Shown here piece by piece: positions 53,417-61,727 of a stretch of 64,000 bases of DNA (position 1 is the stretch's first letter; the number at the start of each line of letters is the position of its first letter). Under the pieces are notes generated by a model, which did not search any database, was not told where the DNA came from, and saw nothing but the letters and a program-made list of their open reading frames with translations. The stretch comes from Pedobacter sp. WC2423. Its GTDB lineage: Bacteria > Bacteroidota > Bacteroidia > Sphingobacteriales > Sphingobacteriaceae. The stretch is from contig NZ_CP162005.1 of assembly GCF_040822065.1 (NCBI RefSeq), positions 248,001 to 312,000 of the forward strand, read 5' to 3'. The position numbers and the translations under genes were made by a program.

Positions 53417-54970
53417 ATGGCAAACAAAGTAGAATTCAAAACTTCGCTTTTGCGGATGTTCAGAGCAAGAATACCCTTTATATCTATTAGAAGTATTGAA
53501 AGGGCAAGGGTATTGGAAGTTGTTCAGCAATTGGCTGAAGAAATCAATATCCCTATTTATGTACACAGCCTGTCACATGGAACAATGGATATTAAAACCA
53601 GGAAAAGTGTGAATGATGACCGGTCTGTTGCAGGCGGACTGGATTATGCCGTTCAGTATATTTCACAAAAACAGAACCTGACTTTTGTTTTTAATGAAGT
53701 AAGTGATATTGAAGATGATAACCTGGTCTCCAGGCATATTTATGATTGCGTTATTCAGGCTATCGAAAGAGGAGGGAGTATTTGTTTAATTACCACAAAA
53801 AGTATTTGGCCTCAATTACAGCGATTGGGAATGACAATCACATTGAATGCGCCAAACGAGGAAGAAATGCTGGAAGTTGTTAAAGATTGTGTTACACCTT
53901 ATAAAAATTCTATTCCACTGGAATGGGACGAAACCGATTATAAAATGGCTGCTACTATTTTAGCAAATATGACTAAAATAGAAGCAGAAAACGTTTTGGC
54001 CACTCAAATGGCTAAAGGATCTCTAACCAAAGATGATATCAGAGAACTCAGTAATGCAAAAGATAAATTATTCAGCGACATTTCTGGATTGGAAAAAGTA
54101 AAGATTGATCCTGCTACACTTTCAGTTGCAGGCTTAAGTGGGCTTCAAAATTGGCTTGATAATCAAAAAAAACTCTTAACATCTAATCTCAAAGCGAGAA
54201 AAATGAGACCACCAAGAGGAGTTCTTTTAGTGGGGGTTCCAGGCTGTGGTAAATCATTATCTGCGAAGTTTATTGCTGCCAATTGGAATCTGCCTTTATA
54301 CCGTCTTGATCTTGCCGCAATTCAGGGACAATATCTTGGTCAATCTGAAAATAGATTAAAAGAAGCATTGGCTTCGGCCGATAATGCCGCCCCCTGCATT
54401 TTATGGATTGATGAAATTGAAAAAGGTCTTGCAGGTGCAACTTCTTCAAATGATGGTGGTACATCCATTAGAATGCTTGGTCAGTTTCTATTTTGGCTTC
54501 AGGAAAGTGAAGCCAAAGTATTTGTGGTCTCAACTGCAAATGATGTCAGCAAGCTTCCTCCGGAACTGTTACGCAGAGGACGTTTTGATGAACTGTTTTT
54601 CGTTGATCTGCCAGGTAACCAGGAGCGGAAGGATATCATCAATCTTTACATCCAACGAAATTTATTAAACCGTCCCACAGAAGGTATATTAACGAAGCTT
54701 ATTGAAATTTCAGAAGGCTTTGCTGGTTCTGATCTTGAAGGAGCAGTTAGAGATGTTGCTATACAGGCAGTTATTCATGGGGATGATATAGTCAATGATG
54801 AATTATTCGAGAAGTGTTTTAAAAATATTGTACCGTTAAGCAAAACTGCACCCGAAAGAATTGAGGCGATCAGGATTTGGGGAAGAGAAAGAGCTGTTCC
54901 CGCCTCTGGTATTTCATGGAATACAACTCCATATGATAGTGCAGCTGGCAAAAGATCTATTATAATTTAG
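53417..54970 (+). CDS. Ycf46-like AAA+ ATPase
   Basis: 517 residues. N-terminal inactive RecA-like domain (about 1-160: [35 protein letters not shown]), as in Ycf46-type ATPases, then a classical AAA+ module: Walker A GVPGCGKS (273-280), Walker B with Asp332-Glu333 ([10 protein letters not shown]), sensor 1 [10 protein letters not shown], arginine fingers in [11 protein letters not shown], and a lid with [13 protein letters not shown]. It should form an ATP-driven hexamer that remodels or unfolds a target. It is the last gene of the operon and starts 1 bp after the previous stop. Family and motifs secure; target unknown. Confidence 0.9.
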   Translation: MANKVEFKTSLLRMFRARIPFISIRSIERARVLEVVQQLAEEINIPIYVHSLSHGTMDIKTRKSVNDDRSVAGGLDYAVQYISQKQNLTFVFNEVSDIEDDNLVSRHIYDCVIQAIERGGSICLITTKSIWPQLQRLGMTITLNAPNEEEMLEVVKDCVTPYKNSIPLEWDETDYKMAATILANMTKIEAENVLATQMAKGSLTKDDIRELSNAKDKLFSDISGLEKVKIDPATLSVAGLSGLQNWLDNQKKLLTSNLKARKMRPPRGVLLVGVPGCGKSLSAKFIAANWNLPLYRLDLAAIQGQYLGQSENRLKEALASADNAAPCILWIDEIEKGLAGATSSNDGGTSIRMLGQFLFWLQESEAKVFVVSTANDVSKLPPELLRRGRFDELFFVDLPGNQERKDIINLYIQRNLLNRPTEGILTKLIEISEGFAGSDLEGAVRDVAIQAVIHGDDIVNDELFEKCFKNIVPLSKTAPERIEAIRIWGRERAVPASGISWNTTPYDSAAGKRSIII

Positions 54971-55368
54971 ACGGTCTGGCCGGCAATCGTTTTAGCCTGA
55001 AGCTATTAAAATAATTTTTCGTTTTCTGGTTTACCGTAAATAACCGGTTTATTGGTCTATACCCTTGTTTAGTTTGTTACTATTTTTTTGTCTGATAGTT
55101 ATAATGTTTTTTTTGTCTAAATATTTACCTGTAAATAAACAGTTTGATCGCTTAACTTTTATGAACCCGTACAGAAGATACATAGCTATAAAAAAAGCAT
55201 GGCAAAAAAACATTGAGATTACTCCTGACAAGCATGGAAGACAGTTAAAGAAAATACACTACTGAATCTGATTATGATAAGACCATTCAAAAACAGATGG
55301 ACATACATTTTAGAAAAATCGAGCTACTATGAGAATTAAATTGAAATCTTTCACATAAAATATAAATT
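54971..55368. other. Intergenic region, one weak microprotein candidate
   Basis: 398 bp without clear gene, hairpin terminator or repeat except ordinary AT-rich sequence. A 53-codon frame from ATG 55104 is listed separately. No evident promoter for the gene at 55369. Confidence 0.4.
55104..55265 (+). CDS. Possible 53-residue microprotein
   Basis: ATG at 55104; a TTG at 55065 would add a hydrophobic helix and give 66 residues with one membrane segment. The product is very basic (PYRRYIAIKKAWQKN, HGRQLKKIHY). The combination of hydrophobic start and basic tail could be a small membrane protein. No homology; may be chance. Confidence 0.3.
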   Translation: MFFLSKYLPVNKQFDRLTFMNPYRRYIAIKKAWQKNIEITPDKHGRQLKKIHY

Positions 55369-55581
55369 ATGAAAACACTTTTACTCCTTGTCATTTTCTT
55401 CACCAATACTAACTTTTCAACCCCAAAGTCTGTTTATATCTGTAACAGTGGTATTTCAAAAAAATACCACTATAAACCAAGCTGCCGTGGATTAAAAAAT
55501 TGCCAGTTTAAACTTTTAAAGACCAGCTTGGACAAGGCTAAAAAAGATGGTAAAACTTTGTGCAGGTGGGAAATTCATTAG
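55369..55581 (+). CDS. Small secreted Cys protein
   Basis: 70 residues. Weak signal peptide (MKTLLLLVIFFTNTNF), then YICNSGISKKYHYKPSCRGLKNCQ and a C-terminal TLCRW. This Y-C-N-x-KYH-x-CRGLxNC arrangement is a recurrent Bacteroidota small-protein pattern as I recall it. Four Cys in the mature part imply disulfides or metal binding. Function unknown. Confidence 0.8.
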   Translation: MKTLLLLVIFFTNTNFSTPKSVYICNSGISKKYHYKPSCRGLKNCQFKLLKTSLDKAKKDGKTLCRWEIH

Positions 55582-55608
55582 AATCGCCTTGCGGTATAAG
55601 CCTACTGT

Positions 55609-56244
55609 TTATAATTTAACAATATTTTTTCTAATCGCTTCGAGCACCATACCCACACGGCTTTGTACATTCAACTTCTCAAATAATTTTTCCCTGTAGC
55701 CATCAATAGTCCTTTCGCTCAAAAACATTAAAGAAGCGATTTGTTTGTAGGTCAGATCACTGCATGCAAGTTTTAAAAATACTTTTTCTTTTTCATTGAG
55801 TAGTGGAACATTTGGTTTATGATTTAATAAACGTCTGAAATTGATATTACTGACATCTGCATTGTATTGCCCTTTGATGTAAATTTCATTAAGGGCTTTT
55901 TCTAATTCGTTAGGATGGGTATCTTTTAAAAGATAGGCGCAACAACCTGCCTTAATCATTTCTATAACGGTGCTGTCTGTATCAGTCATTGAGAGTGCAA
56001 CAAGCTTTATTTCAGGGTAGTTCTGACTCAGCCATGCGGTAGTTTCCAATCCATCCATTACTGGCATATTTACATCAATCAGCATGATTTCCGGATGATT
56101 GAGGCTTAATCGCATTTTATCTTTCAAATCCTGACCATTACTCGCTTGAATAATAACTTCGTACTTCTTAAAAGTATCCAGCATTAATACCAATGACATC
56201 AGAAATAATTTATGATCATCTATAATTCCGATACTAATTTTCAT
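55609..56244 (-). CDS. NarL/LuxR-type response regulator
   Basis: 211 residues from ATG at 56244, chosen because the receiver starts there (MKISIGIIDDHKLFL); longer in-frame Met at 56289 lies inside the kinase gene. Receiver with acidic Asp9-Asp10 and phospho-acceptor Asp57 (MLIDVNMPVMDG), and a LuxR-type helix-turn-helix (LNEKEKVFLKLACSDLTYKQIASLMFLSERTIDGYREKLFEKL). It overlaps the kinase gene by 11 bp. Regulated by the 56234 kinase. Confidence 0.93.
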   Translation of the reverse strand: MKISIGIIDDHKLFLMSLVLMLDTFKKYEVIIQASNGQDLKDKMRLSLNHPEIMLIDVNMPVMDGLETTAWLSQNYPEIKLVALSMTDTDSTVIEMIKAGCCAYLLKDTHPNELEKALNEIYIKGQYNADVSNINFRRLLNHKPNVPLLNEKEKVFLKLACSDLTYKQIASLMFLSERTIDGYREKLFEKLNVQSRVGMVLEAIRKNIVKL

Positions 56245-57010
56245 ATTTGTCATCATTAATTGGTAATTGTATATTGATTTTAGACCCATATACAGATGTA
56301 TCCCAGCAGATACTTCCTCCTAACAAGCCAATACGTTGTTTCATATTTCTGATACCCAGACCTGTATTCGCTGATTCTAAATCAAAACCTTTACCATCGT
56401 CATAGATTTTCAGGTCAATTGTATTTAATATTGTAGTGATGTTTATACTGATGTTTTCTGAGTCAGCATGTTTGATTGCATTCTGAATTGCCTCCTGGGT
56501 TATGCGGAAAAGAATGATTTGTTTTTGTGTATCTAACCCTAATTTACCACAATGACTTAAATTTATTCTGATTGTTTTTGCTGCATTTATCCTGTTGATT
56601 TCATTTTCAAGATTGGTGATCAGGTCAAATTGTTCAAGCCACTCTTTGTCCATTGATTTTGTAAGCGCACGAAGCTCATTAATAGCTTTACCCAATGTCT
56701 CTTCTGCAAGGTTTAAAGTATCGGGGATCTGAGCCAGGCTTCTTTGAGTTATGCCGATGAACATTTTGGTACAGCTCAATAACTGCCCCACATTATCATG
56801 AAGTTCTTTGGCCAGTTCATTGGATGTCATTTCCTGAACCTCTATCTGAGACTTCATCAATTGGTTCTCAAACTCCTCTTGCATGCTTTTTTTTTCCTTC
56901 AGGTAAACATGCTGTTTCATTTTGTAATTTACGATTGCAAATACAATCCCCAAAAACAGAATGATAAGAATTATTGAAGTAATTATTATTGTGGCGTAAA
57001 TCTCTTCCAT
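56234..57010 (-). CDS. NarX-type sensor histidine kinase
   Basis: 258 residues. One N-terminal membrane helix (7-28), coiled coil, HisKA_3 with His71 (ELAKELHDNVGQLL), HATPase with EAIQNAIKHAD, DDGKGF and GLGIRNMKQRI. It lacks a sensor domain of its own and overlaps by 25 bp the membrane protein gene at 56986, which is likely to provide sensing. Partner of the regulator at 55609. Confidence 0.93.
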   Translation of the reverse strand: MEEIYATIIITSIILIILFLGIVFAIVNYKMKQHVYLKEKKSMQEEFENQLMKSQIEVQEMTSNELAKELHDNVGQLLSCTKMFIGITQRSLAQIPDTLNLAEETLGKAINELRALTKSMDKEWLEQFDLITNLENEINRINAAKTIRINLSHCGKLGLDTQKQIILFRITQEAIQNAIKHADSENISINITTILNTIDLKIYDDGKGFDLESANTGLGIRNMKQRIGLLGGSICWDTSVYGSKINIQLPINDDKYEN

Positions 57011-57633
57011 CTATAAAGTGAAAAACCAATTAAGAGAAATATATATAAGAAATAATTGCTAACCGAATTTATAAGTGAAAAAAGGTACTTTGCTTTTGTA
57101 TAGTTGGATTTTACAGTAATTAAGTAATTAAATATACCATTAAAAGGCAGCGTACAAATAAAGTAAATGAAAAATGCAATAATAAACCAGAAGGAGGGCA
57201 GCATGAAAATTGACCGGTCATCATTTGGTTCTATGCACCACAATGCAAGTATACACCATGTAATGATCAGCAACGCTTCAAAGCTATTGCTGATACATGG
57301 CATCTGTGTCCAGTCCTGCATATTTAAACTGATAATCAAAGAACCATTAATAAATACAGGAATGGAATATAACATTAATTTTCTGATAGGCTTTATAGGG
57401 ATGCCATCAATAAGAGATAGTGTTATAAGGCTGTATTCCAGTATATTAAATATATGGTAAATTAGGTAATAATTTAATCCTTTACTGATATATACTTCAA
57501 CTATAGCCTCCGTCAAAATTGATATAAATAGTAATAAAGCAAGTATTTTTATTCTTCTGACTTTTAGAAGGAATAAGCTATTTACAAAACAGGCAACCAT
57601 TAAGAAGTAATAAAAATACTTGAGGTTAATCAT
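56986..57633 (-). CDS. Polytopic membrane protein, probable sensor partner of the kinase
   Basis: 215 residues, about six or seven membrane helices with short loops (LLIITWCILALWCIE, FWFIIAFFIYFICTLPF). Family not recognised. Its 3' end overlaps the kinase start by 25 bp, so they are coupled. I infer that it acts as the detached sensory membrane domain of that kinase. Confidence 0.8.
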   Translation of the reverse strand: MINLKYFYYFLMVACFVNSLFLLKVRRIKILALLLFISILTEAIVEVYISKGLNYYLIYHIFNILEYSLITLSLIDGIPIKPIRKLMLYSIPVFINGSLIISLNMQDWTQMPCISNSFEALLIITWCILALWCIEPNDDRSIFMLPSFWFIIAFFIYFICTLPFNGIFNYLITVKSNYTKAKYLFSLINSVSNYFLYIFLLIGFSLYRWKRFTPQ

Positions 57634-57636
57634 TTA

Positions 57637-58263
57637 TTAAAACTTTTCTTTAGCGTAATTATAAAAAGATTTTATAAACTCTGCAAAGTCCATTTCTTTC
57701 AGATATTGAGACTGGCTTTCAAGAAAATCTTTCATTGATTTCACATTTTTGGCCTCCAAAAATGGACTGCCTCCATTACCCTTTTCCTCTATTGGTGGCA
57801 GCAGGTAATTCATTTTCTTGTAAATAGCGTCTTCATCAAGCTCCGCGGTATTACTGACCTTTTTTTGAGCTTGCATTGCCGCCGCTACATCAAGTAGAGC
57901 TGCTCTTGCAATCACTTCCCCAGTGCTATCAACACCTTCTAATGTAAGGCTCGCATCTTTACCATCTTTATCGGGTATTGCAAGATAAAATCTTACATAC
58001 TCACAATTTTCATAGGATAAAACCCTGAAAATGGAGGCTTTACTAAACTCTACCCAATAAACATTCCTAAATGGATCATTGACGTCATCTGTATTTACCT
58101 GATCCTGAAATCTCCCGATCATCTCTAATGCAGCGCATGGTGTAATAGGCATTCCATAATGCCTGATGTCAGTGTTTGAAAATGGTTGCTCCAGGATAAG
58201 GTCACGTTTTTTGCTTTGGCGATCAAAGCCTTTTAAAGTCATTAAGTCATTTGTTCTTGGCAT
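57637..58263 (-). CDS. Hypothetical protein
   Basis: 208 residues from ATG at 58263 (MPRTNDLMTLKGFDRQ); a Met at 58311 would extend it without good cause. No signal, no membrane segment. Central mixed region with conserved-looking SNTDIRHYGMPITPCAALEMI and an unusual C-terminus rich in aromatics (MKDFLESQSQYLKEMDFAE). No domain recognised. It ends 3 bp before the membrane protein gene and is probably the first gene of that operon. Confidence 0.7.
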   Translation of the reverse strand: MPRTNDLMTLKGFDRQSKKRDLILEQPFSNTDIRHYGMPITPCAALEMIGRFQDQVNTDDVNDPFRNVYWVEFSKASIFRVLSYENCEYVRFYLAIPDKDGKDASLTLEGVDSTGEVIARAALLDVAAAMQAQKKVSNTAELDEDAIYKKMNYLLPPIEEKGNGGSPFLEAKNVKSMKDFLESQSQYLKEMDFAEFIKSFYNYAKEKF

Positions 58264-58527
58264 AATTCTTTTTGTTTGCGTTAAATAATACCACAATATG
58301 GCAAGATTCATTGGTAACTACAACGGGTAAATCACTGTTTATGAACGGGATATTTCCCATATCCATCAAAAGGAAACTACTGTTAAAATATGGTGATAAT
58401 TCACCTGTTTTTCTGTTATTGATCTTAAGACATTTGTATAGCTGATCAGCATTCAGAGCTGCATAACGAATTTATTATTATCGTAAAGGCAATCAGGAAA
58501 ATAAATTTAACTATAAAATCAATCATT

Positions 58528-59796
58528 ATGAAGTCTTTAAAAATCATTCTCATGGCTATGGTCATCTCATTTTTTAATGTAAGCTGCGAGCCATCACCAA
58601 GTCCGGCTTCTATGGTTTTAGGCTCTTTTTTTTCTGGCCTGACCAATCATTTAAATTCAATTATTCAACAAGCACAAAGTTCTGGAACTATACTTGAACT
58701 TACCGCAGCGTCCCAATTAATGAATGTTATTGAGCAGGCCAGAATAGCCTATGACGGTCAATTGGATCATACCCTGGATTCTTTTACAGCAGCAGAGAGA
58801 CAAACCTTTTTAGATATTAACCGGACCATAATTCAGTTAGATAAAGGAGTAACCAATTCTATCATTAATACACAGAATCTTATGTTAACCTTACCTTTGA
58901 TGGATAGGGTGCCCCAGATCAGGTTATGTACAGGGAATATTATTGCTCCAAATCAGAAGAAATACACGTTGCATCTGGCTGGAGGATTTTGGGATCTGGC
59001 GAAAGACGGTTACCGTGCAGTTTTAAAAATAAATGGGAAAGTTATCAAGCCTATTATCAAAGCAACCAATGAGGTTGAATTTCAGATGCCCAAAGCACTT
59101 TTTAAAACTCCAGCCAATGAAATTGTATTTATACCGTGCGAAATTGAAATCGACTACAAAAAAGATAAATTGCTGGTGTTTAGTAGTAAAGAAACTGCAA
59201 AATTCAGTCAGAAACTAATTGTTCTCCCTTTAAAATTTGCCCAGGTTTCTTTAGAAACTTCAAGTTTGCAGGATTCAACTTTTGTTCGGGTTAACCAAAC
59301 TTGCGGACCTTACATTTGGAGTTCCATAGATGGAAATAATCACAATGAAATCCAGGGTTGTGATATGGAAGCAGGGTGGCAATGTGATATTGCTAGTGTT
59401 CACCCTGTTTTATTAGGTGCGCAAGGCAGATCAAATGTAGATTGGTTTGATAACGGGAATCAGAGTTCGCTTGGTGGTGCAAAATGGAAAATGCTGACAA
59501 CCCCAAAATCCGGACCCTTTGGTCATGATGGAGTTGTTTCTATCAACTTGATTTATAATTCTTTTCAAATTAAAAAAGTTGATGTAGTTAAGCTATCCAA
59601 GCCTGTTGACTTAGGGTGGGGAACCACCACCGTATTTGATTTGCCAAGAAACTCCATATGGAAATTGGTTTTTAAAAAGTATGACAACTCGGTTTTTACA
59701 ATTGCATCTACAGATCAGAGCTCTTCTCTGGTTAAATTAAATCTGATAAAAGACAGGCAGATCTTAATCGCTACAGCTCCATTCAACGGCCTTTAG
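58528..59796 (+). CDS. Hypothetical lipoprotein
   Basis: 422 residues. Signal II peptide with lipobox ending at Cys20 (FFNVSC) followed by EPSPSPAS. N-terminal helical part (30-120), then a beta-rich region with Cys (CGPYIWSSIDGNNHNEIQGC) and no recognised domain. Gene precedes the exported protein gene at 59838 by 41 bp on the same strand, so they may be a pair. It shows no SusD-like features. Confidence 0.75.
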   Translation: MKSLKIILMAMVISFFNVSCEPSPSPASMVLGSFFSGLTNHLNSIIQQAQSSGTILELTAASQLMNVIEQARIAYDGQLDHTLDSFTAAERQTFLDINRTIIQLDKGVTNSIINTQNLMLTLPLMDRVPQIRLCTGNIIAPNQKKYTLHLAGGFWDLAKDGYRAVLKINGKVIKPIIKATNEVEFQMPKALFKTPANEIVFIPCEIEIDYKKDKLLVFSSKETAKFSQKLIVLPLKFAQVSLETSSLQDSTFVRVNQTCGPYIWSSIDGNNHNEIQGCDMEAGWQCDIASVHPVLLGAQGRSNVDWFDNGNQSSLGGAKWKMLTTPKSGPFGHDGVVSINLIYNSFQIKKVDVVKLSKPVDLGWGTTTVFDLPRNSIWKLVFKKYDNSVFTIASTDQSSSLVKLNLIKDRQILIATAPFNGL

Positions 59797-59837
59797 TAAT
59801 CCTATCGTAATCAACCATATATCTAAATTAACAACTC

Positions 59838-61346
59838 ATGAATAAAAATTTAGTTTTATTAAGTCTGTTTATGCTGCTCTGGAGCGGTATCACAGCCCAA
59901 ACAATTCCGTCCTCCTCCTATCAGGAGACATCTGGAGAGAAAGCAGCGAGGGAAAAAATTGAGCGTAAAATTGCTTTAAAAAAAGCAGCGCTTGAACGGG
60001 GTATTAAAAGTAGAACATTATATTTTGATTTTAATAACCCCGTTCCTATTGAGAACCAATTTTTTCCAGCTAATAAAGTAATCACCCTGCAACTTTTAAA
60101 CGTTAATCCCTTTCTTTATGAGGTGAGCATTAATGATACTTTAATAACGTTTCCAAATCAAAAACCACCTTTGTTTACAGAACTATTTGCAATGCCCACT
60201 TTAAATAAAGTACAAGATGTGCAGCCAAATACGATGAACTCTAATGCTTATATGTGGGCAGAGATTCTGAAGTTTAAGTCTATCCCGGAACAAGAAGCTG
60301 ATCAGGATAGTTTAATGAAAAAATTTATCCACAAGTACTCAACTCTTGAAGATAGCACTAAAAAAGTATTAAGTCTTGGTGATCTTTTAACAGAGCTAGA
60401 TAAAATTGTTGTCAAATGTAACCTGGATCTTGAAGAATCGAAAAGGCTGGCACAGACCTATATTCTTAGTAAACATATAAATGGAATTGACGAAAGCGCC
60501 TTTCCAGTCGGGCTACAGTCGGCAATAGACAATATGATAGCCTCAAACCTTGAAGCTGCAACAGATTTTATAAAGGAGGGTGAGCAGCTTAAAGGAAACT
60601 ATCTGATATCCGCAAATGAAGTTTCCGCAATTAAAGAGCTAATTGATAACGCTGTAAAACTTAAAGAAAAGTTGGTGAAAATTAGTGAGGTAAATCTTGG
60701 ACAGCGGATCGCTGAAAGTTACGATCATGTTTTTAGCTCCAGAATTAATCCATTTAAAACTGCTTCAGCAGGCTATGGAGCTGATCAGTTGCTTTTCAAA
60801 ATAAAGGTTAAAAAACTGAAAGAAGTAAATTGTCCTAAGCCAATAACCAGTTTTGATGTTAAAGCAAACATTGTAGGAGGAGTGAAAATTGATTTTAGCG
60901 CTGGTCCGGTGTTGAATTTTGGTCGTAACAAATTCTTTGATCAATCTTATCGTAAAGAGCCGTTTTATATTGGGAACAGACTAACTGATAGTATTTCTAT
61001 TGAAAAAAATAACAATAATAATCAGGCAATGTTCTCTATGGGCGCATTTCTTCATGCCTATACCAGGGTTTCAGGATACCTGAATGCCGGTCTTGTTGTT
61101 GGTGGAAGTCTGGGCACTGATCAGAGGTTTTATACACATTTTGGCGGTTCGTTAATTATAGGGAAATCGGACCGGCTAATTCTTAGTGGAGGTCTTTCAA
61201 TTGCTAAATCGGATATGCTTTCTGGTAGATATGATGAAAAACAATTACTGAAAACAGCAATATCACCAGAAATAATTCCAATTGAAAAGGTTACCAGAGT
61301 TGGTGGTTTTTTCAGCCTGACCTGGAATTTGAATATGATTCCTTAA
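59838..61346 (+). CDS. Hypothetical exported protein with barrel-like C-terminus
   Basis: 502 residues. Signal peptide (MNKNLVLLSLFMLLWSGITA, cleavage near 20). Helical middle (70-290) with Lys/Glu repeats, then a C-terminal third of beta strands (VGGVKIDFSAGPVLNFGR, SMGAFLHAYTRVSG, GGSLIIGKSDRLILSGG) resembling an outer-membrane barrel, though the last residues (NLNMIP) do not end in an aromatic. Partner of the 58528 lipoprotein by position. Family not recognised. Confidence 0.72.
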   Translation: MNKNLVLLSLFMLLWSGITAQTIPSSSYQETSGEKAAREKIERKIALKKAALERGIKSRTLYFDFNNPVPIENQFFPANKVITLQLLNVNPFLYEVSINDTLITFPNQKPPLFTELFAMPTLNKVQDVQPNTMNSNAYMWAEILKFKSIPEQEADQDSLMKKFIHKYSTLEDSTKKVLSLGDLLTELDKIVVKCNLDLEESKRLAQTYILSKHINGIDESAFPVGLQSAIDNMIASNLEAATDFIKEGEQLKGNYLISANEVSAIKELIDNAVKLKEKLVKISEVNLGQRIAESYDHVFSSRINPFKTASAGYGADQLLFKIKVKKLKEVNCPKPITSFDVKANIVGGVKIDFSAGPVLNFGRNKFFDQSYRKEPFYIGNRLTDSISIEKNNNNNQAMFSMGAFLHAYTRVSGYLNAGLVVGGSLGTDQRFYTHFGGSLIIGKSDRLILSGGLSIAKSDMLSGRYDEKQLLKTAISPEIIPIEKVTRVGGFFSLTWNLNMIP

Positions 61347-61727
61347 ATGGAAAGGCTAAAAAGATAGCAACAATGGGTACAGATGAAAGTCTTTTACTAT
61401 TAAATTCGTAAACCGTCCGCAATACACACTTTTGGAGACTTCATCGCTCAAAATATCCTTAAAGGCGATGAAGACTTCATAAATGTTCTTTTTGATATAA
61501 TGCGGATTTAAAGGGAAAGTATGTTTTAATTCATCCCTTTGCACATCGCTATAATTGGCATGTAAACGGTGTAATTAACTGTTTTCCGGATAACCCGTAC
61601 TCCTTTGTTTTCTTTAATGAAAATCTCTTTTCATATCCTTCTGTTTTTATCTTTTGGACTAATTAAATAAAAGCTATAACTTCCTGTCTATAACCAAATA
61701 CTAAACCTTTATAAACTACTCTTACCT
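61347..61727. other. Intergenic region with a 9-bp hairpin, no clear gene
   Basis: 381 bp. CTTCATCGC (61439-61447) and GCGATGAAG (61465-61473) form a hairpin with a 17-nt loop. A 62-codon minus-strand frame (61356-61544) shows no recognisable domain. The AT-rich remainder is featureless to me. Confidence 0.4.

Noticed and set aside
61356..61544. 62-codon minus-strand frame between the exported protein and GxGYxYP genes
   Set aside because: No domain, no promoter or neighbour on that strand; probably chance.
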